The notes beneath the pieces are model-generated. The model was given only the letters and a program-made list of their open reading frames with translations, was not told where the DNA came from and made no database searches. The translations under genes and the position numbers were made by a program. A DNA stretch of 64,000 bases from Ailanthus altissimus (Eukaryota > Streptophyta > Magnoliopsida > Sapindales > Simaroubaceae), in contig OX327699.1 of NCBI GenBank assembly GCA_946807835.1, positions 2,845,001-2,909,000 on the forward strand, in the 5' to 3' direction. This document shows, piece by piece, positions 1 through 13,221 of this stretch; positions within the stretch are counted from its first letter, which is position 1, and every line of letters begins with the position of its first letter.

Positions 1-1643
1 AGGTGAAGGACAAGTATGTCCAATCAAATTATAAGATGTTCAATAATTTTCAGGGCGCCGGATGGTGAGTTAGTTTCGATTATGGCTCCGTAACTAAAAT
101 CGGGAAGTAGTTTACATTCGAGCTTTGTATGCCGATTAGGGCATTTAGTAGTTAAATGAGATTCTAGTGTTTGATTTGGTTCTAAATGTCATTTATGGCG
201 CGTAGGTGAGGATAACCGAGAGCGTTAACGGGAGCAGGAATCGGGAGCGAAATTGAGCACGGAGCGGTAGTGAGTGGAAATCTGCCATTTCTTTTACTTT
301 TCGGTTATTATGTTTTCGCACAATGACTATGTATGTTTTATGAGCTTTCGATGCATAAACATGATTTATGATCTTGATATATTCATAGACATGCTTTTAC
401 ATGATCGATTTGTGAAACAGTTTTAAAATTTCTGCATTTGTTTTAAGGCCATTGGTACTCTCAGATTATAGTGGTGATGATTATATTAGACCCGACCGGT
501 ATATCCCGTGCACATGGGCAGGTCTTGGGGGTGTGTCACTAACTCCGGGAAGTCGGGATGTCGAGTCATGTGAGTCGCTCTATGTGTATGGGATATTGTC
601 TTGCTATATGCATGCGATGTAGGATTCCGCTGCGTAGCCAGTGAGATGTCTTGAGATGTCACTGTGGGTGCTGCTAGTTGAGGTGCCCCGTGACCTACTC
701 ACGTATGCGGTGCTAGATGAGTCGCTGCGTGGGTATAGAGCTTTAGGGTTACCATTGGTACAGTTTAGAAAGAAAATGGCCGAGCGAGGATTTTACTAGT
801 TTTCGATTTACCGATAGCATTTATGCATTTATATGCACACAGTAGTTATTATGTTATACAGATTCTAAATATAGTTTTCCAAAGATGTAGATAAAACCCG
901 CTCGGCAAGATTTCATTAGCATATGATATTAGAAACCGTTTTACATCCGTTTTAGAAGCATAATTTCTGCATGTACTTTAGAAATTGCTATCTTTGTATA
1001 ATATTCTTGTAATTGAATTCTCATTTACACTCACTGAGCTCCTTTAGCTCACTTGTTTTATGTTTTATGTTTTAAACCCCTTTCCCAGGTACAGGTCTCG
1101 GAACGCAAGCTGCTGATTCTCCTATCGTCGAGTAGTGGGCCGAATCCAAAGATAGTTTTTGTATATGTAAATGTGCTAATAGCACTCTTTACTTTATGCA
1201 TAATAGTTGTAGGCATGTATATTTGTAAGTATGTGTTGAATCAAGAAGAAGAGATTTCCAGTTTATGATGATCGTTTTTACTTTTTATGATTATGCTTAT
1301 TTTGTGATTTACACGAAATATTTGAGTTGTGTTGGATTTGATTTGAAAAGGACCGGAGGTCCAAATTGGTAGAATGGAGATGTGTTCGAATTAGAAGTGA
1401 AATTTCCTTGCAGGTTTATATGGATTTTCCGAAAAACAGGGGAAACTCTGTCCGTTTGTTTTTAAAACTAAGATGTCGTTTTCATGTATATTACTAGATC
1501 TTCTTAGTAGTAACAAGAATTAAAAAGGGGTTCGCCTCGCAGAATTTCTTAACTTACCCAGTTAGGTTCGGAGGAACTTCCGTCGGGGTGCCCGGCAGGG
1601 CCGCTGGGATCTATAGTAGAGGGTCTCGGGTCGGGTCCTGTCA
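1..1643 (+). mobile_element. Tekay-type Ty3/gypsy LTR, 3' portion
   Basis: This is the downstream part of a long terminal repeat whose start lies outside the window. It matches, in inverse orientation, the LTR at 34495-37396: the opening block around a GGGCGCCGGATGG-like stretch, the ACTCACTGAGCTC stretch near 1030, and the terminal GGGTCCTGTCA ending at 1643 all recur there. No primer binding site follows 1643, so this is either the 3' LTR of an element lying to the left or a solo LTR. The 71-codon open frame at 1053-1268 lies inside the LTR and is not a gene. Confidence 0.82.
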
Positions 1644-1699
1644 CCTTGTGTATGTTTCAAATTCTTTAGAGGATTATCATTATTATCCTTTAATGTTCC

Positions 1700-3790
1700 A
1701 TGAATAACTAGCCTACACATATTATGATAGTAAGATATATAGAGATATTGGCATTGATTTTAGTTATAATATCAGTTATAATGTCGGTAATGATGGTAGA
1801 AATGATGAAGGTTATGAGAATGATAATCATAGTTATGATGTTGATTATGAGGTTTGTAATGATGATGATGATGATTATGGAGAAACAAATACTAATGGAA
1901 ATGATGATATTACGATGATGACGACAACAATGATGACGATGACGATAATAATGATTATGTCAACAAAGAAAGCGTTAAGGTAGAAAACTTATTTCAATTC
2001 TAGCTTGAAATATTACTATTTGACTTGAACATATCGAAAAAGGTATCTTATCTTGGAATTGGAGATGTGTTTATAAGAAAGTTATATAACAACAAATATG
2101 AAATTCATGAGGCCATAAGCATGGTTGCACTTAAGGAAAATGGAGTTTCAGACTTTACAAGTCCACCAAAGATCATTTTGAGTTGAAATGCGATGATGAC
2201 AGATGCAAATAGAGCTTACGGAATGTGTCGACGGAATGGCGACATTTTTTCATTATAAAGCGAGTAGATGCAGAACACACTTGTGTTTTAGGTCAATTAT
2301 AGAATGATCACTGGCAAGCCAAGAGTTGTATTATTGCTCAAGCAATTAAAAATAAGTTTGCATCAGTCAATAGAAATTATAGGCCAAAGGACATTTAAGT
2401 AGACATAAGTGAAGAATTCGGTGTTCAGATAACTTATACTACAGTTTGGCGAGTTAATGAGCATGTATTAAGATTGATAATAGGTGCGCTAGAGAATTCA
2501 TTTAGATTGCTTCTTGCATACAACTGTATGTTGCAACAGAAGAACCCAGGTACGGTTACTCACTTGGAAACTGACGCAGATAATCACTTCAAGTATTTCT
2601 TTTTGGTGTTGGGACCCTACATCAGAAGTTTTAATTCATCCGTCTGATCGGTGATTATAGTGGATGGAACATTTTTGAAAGGTTCCTATCTTGGTACAAT
2701 GTTTGTGGCCGTTTGTAAAGATAGAACAATTAGATATGAAAATATCTGATTGTTGACTTAGAAAATGATGCTTCTTGGAAGTAGTTTATGGTCAAATTAC
2801 GGAGAGTAATTGGTGGCCATCATAATATTATTTTTATATCTGATCGACACGCCAGTATTGAGAGGGATATAAGGAGTGTGTTTTATAATGCATATCATGA
2901 GTTTTGCATTTATCACTTGAAGAGAAATTTGGTGACAAAATACAAGTTACTAACGAATAAGTCTAAAAAAGTGGTATACTTGTCGACCTATTTTGTTGTT
3001 GCCAAGGCATATTGTGTCTCTGATTTTTAATACCAATTGAACAAGATACAAGAAATGAGACCCAATGTAACTAAGTATTTAGAGGAGAATGTTGGTATGG
3101 TAAGATGGGCTCAATCAGCTGGTGCTTTTAGAAGGTACAATGTCACGACTACTAATATTGTAGAGAGCAGTAATGTAATTACAAAAGAAGCAGGAAAGCT
3201 TTCTCTAACCAATTTGGTAGAGTGGATACGAGAACTATTACAATTATAGTTTTATCATAGACGGTTGGCGGTACAAAATATATCAATTATGTTAACGAAT
3301 TGGGCAAATCACAAAATGATGAAATATAATAATGACGTAAATTGAATGACAGTTTACCATGTAGATGTTTCATGATTTTTAGTAAAGGCAGGTGGCAGAA
3401 ATAGGATCATGGACATTTTTAATAGAATATGTAATTGTTGAAAGTTTGACTATCGGTAACTATCTTGTCCCCATGCACTCGCCGTATGCAGTTACATAAG
3501 ATTATCGTATGAGAGTCTTTGTTTGACTTATTACACATCTAAGACTTTATTCCGTGCCTATAGCGAGTCAGTACTTTCAGTTGGCAGTCTGTTGGATTGG
3601 ATAGTCTTAGAGAATTTGAAAAATATAGACATCTAGGCTCTAATAGCATGTCGTCAGGCAGGCAGGCATTGGACGAATCAGATTCCATCTCAATGGGAGG
3701 AACTATCGAAGAATATTTGTAGTTGTTGTAGTCAACATAGACATAACCAACAGATGTGTCAAAACCCCATCACTTTACATACTAGGTGAT
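1700..3790 (+). pseudogene. Mutator-like (MULE) transposase remnant
   Basis: This is a decayed MuDR-family transposase, the enzyme that cuts and moves Mutator-like DNA transposons. In order, the reading frames show an acidic Asn/Asp-rich N-terminal stretch (about 1740-1910), a MULE DNA-binding region (about 2060-2300), the core with IIVDGTFLKG (about 2655-2690), FISDRHASIERD and the following FCIYHL (2833-2925), a NIVESSN motif (about 3155), a SWIM-type zinc finger ending CPHALAVC (about 3425-3490), and a C-terminal PSQWEEL stretch with a Cys/His cluster to about 3770. Several stops and frame changes interrupt it, so it cannot make a protein. It points tail-to-tail at the Ulp1-like remnant at 8380-11235, and a copia element sits between them. 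MULEs carrying both genes are known in plants. Confidence 0.85.
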
Positions 3791-3896
3791 GTATATTTGT
3801 TTTTAAAACAAAAAAATTAATATTTAATTTTTAATTCCACTATAATATGAGGCTAATATATTTTTTTTGTTTCAGATGGGTATGAGATGGATGAAT

Positions 3897-6124
3897 TGTT
3901 GGGATTTGTGCTTATATGTCATTCCCTTTGCATGTATGAATATTTATTTTATATTTATACTATTATAGTTTCATTAAATCGCTAATTATATTTTATATAT
4001 AGTAAGATGTTGGTAACGTTTCAGACATTGTATGATCTGAAGGAGTTCAGATCTGGTCTAAAAGAGTTTAAATCAGTGCTAAGAATTAGCAATGCTAAGA
4101 GTTATAAATGTTAAGAATTAGCACTGATAAGAGTGAGCAGGTTATAAGAGTCAGCGAAATCTAAAGAGTTAGAGTCTTGTTTGAAATAGAACAAAGATGT
4201 GAAAATATATTAGTAATGATGTAGTTGCCAAGAGTTGCAATGGTACTAAAAATATCATTATACAAATATGTTCTCAAATACTATGTTCTTGATCTACTTT
4301 ATTGATGCGAGTCTGTCGGTGAAGAACTTATTATTTATAGATTAGTATATGTCTATATCTGAAAGGTCCAAATGGTTAGTCTTAGTAGACCATGAGTTTA
4401 GTGAAAGCTCGTATAGAGATACGGGTATTCAATAAAGACTGGGTACTGAATAGACTTACGAGGACCTCCAATAGACATCCCATAAAGTCGTCAATAGAGG
4501 GTGTTCTCGAGTTGAGTAGTATTCATGATCCTTTAACCTGAGCACTATGGTAGGCTTGTGAGTTATCCACTATATTTTGATTCTACATATGTCAGAAACC
4601 TTTCATGGTCTGACCATTAGGTGTCGTTAGGTATGGTCCAATGGTCATAGAGTTCGGTGTGCACAAATATAGGATCCATAAGCTCATTTGGGTGAGTAAT
4701 ATATCCTAATGCTCTAAGATTGTGTTTCAGAAAGTCTTATGGCCATAAGCAGTAATACTCAGGAAAAGAGTTTTACCATAGGGATAAATAATATCGTAAA
4801 AATATTTGCGGATATTATTTATTAAAATAAGAATTTGAAGATAAGTTTATGATAAAAAATATAAAGATTTGATGGTGTTGATCTATGTTTTCGCTCTTGC
4901 AGGATATAAATGATGGAAGGATTATACATATATGTTATAACCTCAACTTGTATGGTTTAATGCGCTGCTTTGTAATATTCATAACATGTGTATGAGACAT
5001 TGTTCACGGACGTATGAAAAAGTTCTATATGATAAACCGGGTGTAGACCTAGAGAGTCTCACAATATGAAGTGTACTCATTGTGCATTAGGGCAGCGTAT
5101 TAGATTGAACAATTTAGTCCAAGAAATTCTAGCAAACCAAAAATATGTTTCAGAGTTCCTCAGATTATGCACTTGTCTAGACTTAAATATTAAGTACATC
5201 AATTAATTAGTTAACAAGAGTTGTTAACCAATAAGATGTTGACAAGTGGCACAATATTGTCAATGATTTATTTTTACCTTGAAATGACTTTATTTACCTT
5301 GATAGTAAAAACAAGTGAGGTAAAAGTAATTATTGAAAAATTATTTTTGAATAATTAATATAAAAGTCATTTATTATTATTATTATAAAAGGAAAAACAT
5401 AATTATGGCAATCGTATTATTTATACAATGAGGGTCCTTAATGTTTGCCATTTGATTACCTAAAATAATGAAAGATATTTCATTTGTTAGGGAAAGAAAA
5501 ATTTGGATGACCATTAATTAAGTGCTTGGTTAAATTAATTGAGTGGGGTGGCCAATAATTATGAATGGTGGGGAGAGCACTTACATTTGCCATCATTTGG
5601 ACAAAACCAAATGAAGTGTTCATTCAATTCATTCAAGGTGTTTGATACGTAGGAGAGAAAGACCATTGAGAGATTTGACTAAGTGTATTTCCTAAATGCT
5701 CTATGTAAAGGGTTGTGAGAAAATAAAAAGACCAAAAACATTCTATTCATTTCATTTCTCATAAAAAATAAATACCAAAAGAATCAAAGGGTTTAAAGGT
5801 TAAACACCCACTGTTGAAAATTTAAGAGCTTATATTCTAGATTCATAATCCCAACATTTTAGTTGTGAACTAGAATTGTGTAACAGCACACTTCAAGGTG
5901 AGCTCAAAACTTAGAGATTGAAACTCTTGAAGAATTGAAAGTTCCCTTCAATCCAGGTAAGTTTTTTCTCACTTGTAATTTATTTAATTGATACATATGA
6001 ACATATATGAGATATATATGTGTGATTATGCTATATTGAGTGTATTTTGTATGTGATACTTCCGCTGTATGTAATAAAATTTAAAATTACACATACACTC
6101 AATTAATCACACACTCACTTAATA
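3897..6124 (+). repeat. Copia 5' LTR
   Basis: This 2.2-kb LTR starts TGTTGGGATTT and ends CACTTAATA. It is the inverse-orientation counterpart of the LTRs at 16118-18276 and 23519-25222 plus 42690-43216. Blocks such as GTCTTATGGCCATAAGC (about 4733) and TTAGTTGTGAACTAGAATTGTG (split across 5860-5881) recur there. Confidence 0.82.
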
Positions 6125-6126
6125 AA

Positions 6127-6138
6127 TGGCATCAAAGT
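6127..6138 (+). promoter_or_regulatory. Primer binding site (tRNA-iMet type, mutated)
   Basis: TGGCATCAAAGT lies two bases after the LTR end. The sister copia element has TGGTATCAGAGC at the same place, the standard complement of the 3' end of plant initiator tRNA-Met. This copy carries two transition-type changes. It primes minus-strand cDNA synthesis. Confidence 0.78.
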
Positions 6139-7299
6139 ATGCTAAATGGTTGTGTGATGCTTGATATGTTTGAATATTTAACATGATGATGTTGTAATTT
6201 TAAACAACATAATAATGTTTGATTTGGAACATAGTGATGTTTAAAATCAAACATGGTAATTTTAATTATATTATTGAATATGTTGATGTTTAGAAATGAA
6301 CATATGATGTATGGATATAATATACATATGAAAAAAATTGAGTGCCAGAACAAGAAAAGTTGAATTTCGGACACCAAAAATAGTGATAGCGTCCGATGCC
6401 AAGCTTTGGGTGTTGTGGCACCTTACATACTGACCTAGAGCGCTGCGACTCCCAGTTAATTTTTTATGAACACCATGGCGTTCGGCACTATTATTGGAAT
6501 TTTTTTCGTTCTTCTTCATGTTTTGACTTATTTTATTACTTTATTATATTTCTATTTTTGTTATAACATGATATGATCATTTATTTACATTGATAACCAT
6601 TATAGGAGCCCTATTGGTAGGGGTTAGTTGTGCTTGTGTAAATTAAATGAATGATCTAAATTAATCATCTTTATGAGTTGAGAATATGTTTAGAAAATCT
6701 CTTTTAATCAGATTGAATAATATTTTATTCTGAGATAATGTTATAATATGATATGTCTTGTCAATACAGTGTTAGACAGGTCACTTCAATTTTTTTCAAG
6801 ATTGCTAAAGTGTGAAAGATTGATTGGTGTGACTTGGACTATGCCAGTTAAACATAAGATGAGGAAAATATAGGCGAAAGTATTACCCTAGATCGCTAAA
6901 GTGTGCGGGTAATATCGCTAACATATATTTGATGATTAACAAGTTAATTTGAAATATATTTATCCTAGATCGCTAAAGTGTTCGGATAAAGTGTATTTAG
7001 GATTAGTGGTAAGAGTTGCATGAGATGCACTTGACAAGAGTTGTTTACCTTTTGGGTTTACAAAGGCCAAGATCGCTTAAGTGTGCGACTAAAGTAAAAT
7101 GCTAATAGGGTCCACATCTCACTGTATAATTTAAAAAAATTTAACTATTATTTTTTCGTTTGAGAGATTAAAGGGATTTTGTAAAACAATGGGAGGGCAT
7201 TTTTAGAATATATAGCTGTTATACCCATGGTCCAAAAATTTATTTATTAGCGATTGAAATATTCTGCTAACAATTATTTTTTTGTCTTGTGAATATCAA
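6139..7299 (+). promoter_or_regulatory. Copia 5' leader with four iterated stem-loops
   Basis: This is the untranslated leader between primer site and gag. Four hairpins share a loop close to TAGATCGCTAAAGTGTGC: 6793-6818 (stem TTTC/GAAA), 6881-6914 (TATTACCC/GGGTAATA), 6959-6990 (TTTATCC/GGATAAA) and about 7057-7097 (weak stem). The sister element carries the same four at 22450-22755 on the minus strand. A packaging, dimerisation or translation role is possible but inferred. Confidence 0.7.
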
Positions 7300-7768
7300 A
7301 TGGCTTTAAGCAGCCTACTAGTTTCTATCTTTGATGCACACCAACTCAAAGGTGTAGGGTAATACTTTATACTGATTGGCTTATAAATCTTAGAATTATT
7401 ATGGATTCTTAGAAGCTTGAGTATGTAATTGATCAATGCCTATCCCAAGGCGCTTATGATTATGCTTCTCTAAAAGAAAAGGAGATATATAAAAAATGGT
7501 TGGATGACGATTTGAAAGTCAAATCATACATCATTGGTTCAATGTCTACGGATATGTAAAGAGAGCATGTCCATATAGACAATACTAGCAGTATAATGCT
7601 TCACTCGAAGGAGTTATTTGGTGACCGACCTCAAGTTAAAATATACAGGGTTGCCAAATCTCTCTTTCAAGCTAGACTACCCGAGGGTAGTCCAATAAGT
7701 CCCTATGTCCTCAAGATTATATCTTATATTGAGAGGCTGGAAACCATGGATATCTCACTAAGTAATAC
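7300..7768 (+). pseudogene. Copia gag, N-terminal fragment
   Basis: This is the start of the copia capsid gene. The ATG at 7300 begins MALSSLLVS-like coding, the same start as the sister element at 22231 on the minus strand. Further on, MLHSKELFGD (from 7596) and VLKIISYIERLETM (about 7707-7750) match the copia gag UBN2-type domain. At about 7768 the frame runs directly into 3' LTR sequence because the rest of gag and all of pol have been deleted. A frame break near 7400 and in-frame stops around 7558 show it is non-functional. Confidence 0.72.
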
Positions 7769-7961
7769 ATTAAAGATTGGAATACTTGAAGAATTGAAAG
7801 CTATCTTCAATCTGGGTATGTTTTTCTCACTTCTAATTTATTTAATTGATACATATGAACATATATAAGATAATTTGTATGATGATGCTATATTGAGTGT
7901 ATCTTGTATGTAATACTTCTGCTGTGTGTAATAAAATTTGAAATTACACACTCACTTAATA
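7769..7961 (+). repeat. Copia 3' LTR, terminal remnant
   Basis: These bases match the last ~190 bp of the 5' LTR (about 5925-6124), including TTTATTTAATTGATACATAT and the ACACTCACTTAATA end. The upstream ~2 kb of this LTR is missing. Confidence 0.8.
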
Positions 7962-8379
7962 GGAATGACTTGGATCTCAAGAGAATGAACCATTTTTTAA
8001 TTATAGTACTTTGCATTAGAGTGTTGAGTTTTGTAACTTTTATTAAAGCACTTATGCTTTTTATTATGCACTTAAATTATTGATGATAAATGTATTTTTC
8101 ATTTAATGTTGATGTTGATAATTTTAAGTTATGGTAAGTTATAGCTATCAGAAACTGGCATATTAAAAGTTATATGGACTCTCTCAAACTGGCATATTGA
8201 AAAAACACACTTCTATACATTTATATAGCATCTCTGCACACATACACCTAACATATAGACATCAAAACAATAATAGATCTAGGATAAACAATATATTATA
8301 CATCTATAAAGCATTGTTTGTAGTAGTTCAAAAATTAACGGTCATCTTTTATCTATAAAAATCACAAATCTTAGGGAAG

Positions 8380-11235
8380 ATATCAAATGATCAACCTAAC
8401 ATAAGATACTCAATAAACATACAGACAAATGTGCTACAATCCCTGCTTCTGATTGCCTAGTGAGGTATGTTATCTTTCAAACGAATGACTGGCCTAGACA
8501 ATATATCTGCATCCTATTCTTCCCTTAAACTATAAAATCTATATCTACGAAGATAAAAGAGCATGACAACACTCAGAGGTTCCATAAATTTTTGAATGGC
8601 TGCATCATAGTGGCCATTCACATTGGAATCATACTGCATAATCTTCTTCTGAACAAGGCCGACCTCTGCTGCAAATCAATATTCTTGATTGATATTCAAC
8701 AGATATATACTTGTAAAAGCTATTTTTGTATTATTTTAAAAATATTATATTTAGTAACAATAAAAAGTTATTATTGTACCCATTACTTTATTGAATGATG
8801 CCCATAGTTTAGCATCAAATAATTCAAGCTTTTTTCCTTGTGCACATGCCCACAATACTCTGATCCATTCAGCGTTAAAGCTTGAATTGGGCTTGGAAGA
8901 TGTTTGTCATATTTGTCTAATGTACTCCTAAAGACAAATATATATATATATATATATATGACATTAAACTCATTAATAGTTAACCAACGGTATTATAATG
9001 TAATATGCATAATAGACACGTAAAAAATACTTACGTAAAAATATGCATCTGCAGTTGTGCAGTCCTGTGAGTACGTGTTGGGAAACATCCTCTGTTGTGC
9101 ATGCAGAAGCTTTAGATACTCATTGATATGTGCAAAACCGTGATAGAATGTATATAAGTTTTGATACTATTAAAAACTCACAATAAAAAAATATAAAAAT
9201 AAAAAGTCCTTACCGTATCATTAAGCAAGTGAAACAATAGATCGTTAAATCATATATTGTTCGCATCGAGCCTATATAATTTAATATGCTGTATTAGGTC
9301 ATTTTTATTTATTCAATCCGCAATTTTCCTAAGTTTTGCTTCATAAATAAGAATCAGTTGCCCGTTTATGTCAACTGTAGGTCCTGCTTTCAATTCCACA
9401 AGTTTATTTTTCAAGGCTTTTTTAATAAATCAGTATAAGAATTGCTTTGAGCTTGCACATTTCTGTAGTAGTGCCCATACTTACTCATCCTTTGAGCTAA
9501 CACACGGGGTATAATTTTTATACTTGCAGAGCTCTTAGCTACATGTTGTACTTTTATTGGCATGGGTTGATGTTGAGACTTAGTCGTAAGAGTGTAAGCT
9601 TGAAAGTCAGCGGCTATGAATTCGGTGCCCTAAAATAAAATAACACTAATCAATGTATTGACTTGTTAACTTTATATCCAATGAAATTTAGATTCAAAAC
9701 GTATTATAGTTTAGCTTGCATCCTCATAGATATAGGATGAATTCGAATGCTGCATCATGAGAGACATCTGATGCAAAATCTCTTCTTTATTCTTATCATC
9801 CTACTCATTACCTCTGCTTGAATATTTGAGCCAACGCTATCAATCTTTGTAGAAAGCTCTGAGCTAATCTTATCAATCTTTAAGCCAACACTATCAATCT
9901 TTGTAGAAAGTTATGAGCTAAGCTTATTAATCCTATTAAATAACTCTGCTTGAAGATCGTCAATCCTCTTCTCTAGGACATAATACTGTGATGATGACGT
10001 GCTGGACTCAAACTATGCATAAGTAATTATAATCAATCTTTACAATGCAATACTCATCAACAACATATAGTAGTAAATTCAAGGAAAAAGATTAAATTAT
10101 TATATTGTTGCTTCAGTAGCTGACAGGGCTTAGAATTTTTACCTAGGTTGAACATCCATATCAACCTAACGATCGGTGAATTGGGTATTCAGAATCTCAA
10201 CTTTCTCCAACTTTAGAGTCTCTTCCCATTTTTTCAATTGAATGCACAATTTTGCTATCATGCGACAGTCCATATTTTTCTCATGTTTATAGGGCACCAA
10301 CTTCTTATGTACTTCCAAAACTTACTCCAAATTTTGGATTTATTAATCATTAATAGAAAAAAACAATAACATTTATAGAAAAATTATATATATTTTTCGT
10401 TGAATGTAAAAACATACCCAATACTATTGAAGAGAACGTTTGCGACGTCTTTGTATAATCTGATGCCTGTACTGGACCAATTTAAAAGACGCAAAAAATG
10501 GTTATCATCCTTGCGCGCAAACACCTCCTTACATCTTGGGATTGCCTTAAAGATCTACACATGAGATAATAAAAATAATAATAATATAAAAAAATAACAA
10601 CACTATTCTCTTCTCTTCTTTAATACAAAATGAAAATAAAAATTTATTTGCATCTCCATATGATAATGAATCAAAAAGAAAAGAATTACTTATCGAGAAT
10701 GTTTGACCAAATGCATATAGGTTGTATGTTTCTCTATCCGGAGCATCCTATTTTCTGACCTTCATTAACTTTTTTAATTAGGGCTATGCTTAAGTTATAG
10801 TGGAGCATAGTCTATGTAATCGTACCCCAAGGATAGACTTTAAATTCATCCAAATCATCTATGAGAGGAAGTACAAAAAATTGAACGGCTTTACGAAAAT
10901 TTATGAAATACATAAAATAGACACATTTTTACTATATCTATATCATCGTCAAATGTAATGCTGTTAAATTACGGATCTAAATTTTTGTAGGTCAACTCAT
11001 TTCTACCTATAAAGTATTTATGTCAAACTCCCTTACTGAGGGATAATCCTCCATCCTCAAACTAGTAATCAAATAGAACTCTAGACGACAGAATCTAATA
11101 CGCATGTTACTTATATAGAACCACAATTCTTCATGCAAATTTGTGGCATATACGCATCTTAATAAAATATTGTATACTAAAATACCCAAGAATGCAATAT
11201 CATGTACATCTAAAAAAATGGTCAAAACATGCGGT
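8380..11235 (-). pseudogene. DUF1985/Ulp1-like protease gene of a MULE, degraded
   Basis: This is a remnant of the second gene found in Ulp1-carrying MULEs. Read on the minus strand, the N-terminal part (11225-11007) contains LWFYISNMRIRFCRLEFYLI, resembling DUF1985. It is followed by a YPWGTITW stretch (about 10830). A coiled-coil-like segment with repeated STKIDSVG units lies at about 9990-9810. The C-terminal part resembles a C48 (Ulp1/SUMO) peptidase: AAIQKFMEPLSVVM (about 8600) and DCSTFVCMFIEYLM (about 8435-8390), whose Cys would be the catalytic nucleophile. Introns, stops and frameshifts are mixed together and I could not resolve exon borders. It faces the transposase remnant at 1700-3790. 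What the protease does for the transposon is not established. Confidence 0.7.
8937..8960. repeat. (TA)n microsatellite
   Basis: An uninterrupted TA dinucleotide run of about 12 units, probably in an intron of the Ulp1-like remnant. Confidence 0.9.
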
Positions 11236-13221
11236 TTTAAATATTTGGATCTGCCTTGAAGTCAATTTGGCTTTTATTATATCGATAGCCTATAGCTTCG
11301 AGTAAGTAGTAATATTTAATCGGTAGAATTCGTTTTTAGCAATTATATATTCTTTTGAGACGTTCTCCTTCTTAGAAAAAAAAATAATTTAAATAATTAC
11401 TATAACAATTTGAGACGTTCTCCTTCCTTAAAAAAATAACAATTATTAGTATATAATAAATTATTAGATAATTTAAATAATTACTAAAAATTAAAAATTA
11501 TTATTAGTAAAAAAATTTATTAAAACTCTTTTAACTAACAAAAACAATATAATAATGATAAAAAATTAAAATAGTAACTAAAGTTAAATATTTTTAATTA
11601 AAAATTAAATAAATTTTTTTGAAAAAAATTGCCATGTGGTAGCGTTAGTGGGTGAGTGGGATGACGATCACGCATCAACCCACACAACATATTTTTTTAT
11701 GCACTCGGCGTGTGGGGCACTATGCCAGTGCGTGATGCACGCGCTAGCTCATGGCGTCACAGGTTGGGCAGAAAAATGGTCGAAATCCGTTAGTTTTGAT
11801 CATTTTTGATCACTTATATTCATTTTTAATTTATTTTACATCTTATTAACACTACATATATATGTCTAACAATTTCATACAAAAACAACTTAAAAACACA
11901 ATAAAATTAAATTTAGAATAAAAATTCATTAATTTTTATTAATTTTTATTTTTTTAATTCTATAATTAATTATTTTAATTTATATCTTTAAAATGTACAA
12001 TATTTGAAGTCTGATCTACAAATTTAGAATAAAATCTTTAAGGATGACTGAGAATTTGAAGAAGAGAGAGTTGAGAGTTTGAGTTCTCCAACAAAAAGAA
12101 AAAAAGAAAAAAGGCAAAATGGCATAATATTTAGTGTTTGGTTAATATATAGTGTTTGGTTAATATGGTGTACATCTTTTGACCGGGTCAAAACAAATTT
12201 CAATGGGCAAATTTCGATCAAAATGGGGAAATTCCTACTTTCTATATATTAATATTATTATTCTCATCTCAAATTAACATAACATCCAACGGCCAGATCA
12301 TTTGCACCACCAAATAGATGTAAGGTCACATCATATATAATCTAACTTGACCCATATATTATTTTGACACTTTGTAGAAAATATTTTTGTTTGCATAATG
12401 TTTGATTGGATAACAATATTTTTGTATTGCACAATTTGATTTTTACTTTCGCAGCGGTGCCATAATCTGCCCTCATTTGATAAACTCATTGTTAGTATCA
12501 TCAAACTTACGTTCTTGTTTGGTGATCTACTCACCCTTACAACTATTTTTATCGTTTGAGATGTTCGCGTTCATTAAAAAATTATAAAAATTTAGCCGCA
12601 ATATAACACCGTTATCAAACGACGACGAGTGAGAATAGAATAAAACATATCACTTCTAAAATATATCAGTCGATTTTGAGCAAATTGGTGGTGGTCATGT
12701 AGCACCACTTGTCGCCGTATAATGGTGACATTCAGAGCCATGGGAACTTTAGTGATGATCAGTTTCTTTTGTCAACGATTTTGTATGGTTGTGTAGATGA
12801 AACGAAGAGGATTCCAAATGATACCGGAAGTAATATCAATGCACAACGACTCTACAGTAGCTACTAGCAGTCAATGGTTGGGTGCAAGTGGTGGTGACTT
12901 TGTTATGTGATACCAATTAACCAATAGTATTGGAAATTTTTTGAAAATGGTCATTTTTTAAGTAAAAATTTATTAGAATTTTTTTACACATTTATAAAAT
13001 TTATTAGTTAAATACTTAAATTTCAGATTATTTTATTTTTAAAACTTTTTTATATCTCTCTCTTATAAGTTATTTAAAATTTTGATCTAAAACACATTTT
13101 AAAATTAATTAAAATAAATACATTTAGAGTAACATAAATTAAAAATTGATAAATTTAATTAAAAATAACCGAAAAAAATAAAAATTGAACAAAATCTAAT
13201 AAAAAATATTGAAAAAAAAGA
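11236..13221. other. Gene-free AT-rich DNA
   Basis: I see no coding region. The part to about 11850 is probably the upstream region of the DUF1985/Ulp1-like gene and has a short GC-richer patch at 11630-11780. The rest is AT-rich with short poly-A/T runs. A possible degenerate gene fragment around 12650-12900 could not be matched to any family. Confidence 0.5.

Larger units (their letters stand above)
3897..7961 (+). mobile_element. Ty1/copia element with large internal deletion
   Basis: This is a copia-type retrotransposon reduced to its 5' LTR (3897-6124), leader, gag start and the last ~190 bp of the 3' LTR (7769-7961). Nearly all of pol and most of the 3' LTR are missing. It belongs to the same family as the minus-strand element at 16118-43216: LTR ends, primer site and leader hairpins all correspond. 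The flanking 5-mers are tgaat (3892-3896) and ggaat (7962-7966), a plausible slightly mutated target duplication. It separates the two gene remnants of a MULE, so it inserted into that transposon. Confidence 0.8.

Noticed and set aside
1724..1918. 64-codon Met/Ile-rich open frame as a small membrane protein
   Set aside because: It is the off-frame reading of a GAT/AAT-rich stretch. The frame encoding an acidic Asn/Asp-rich segment fits the MULE transposase N-terminus better.
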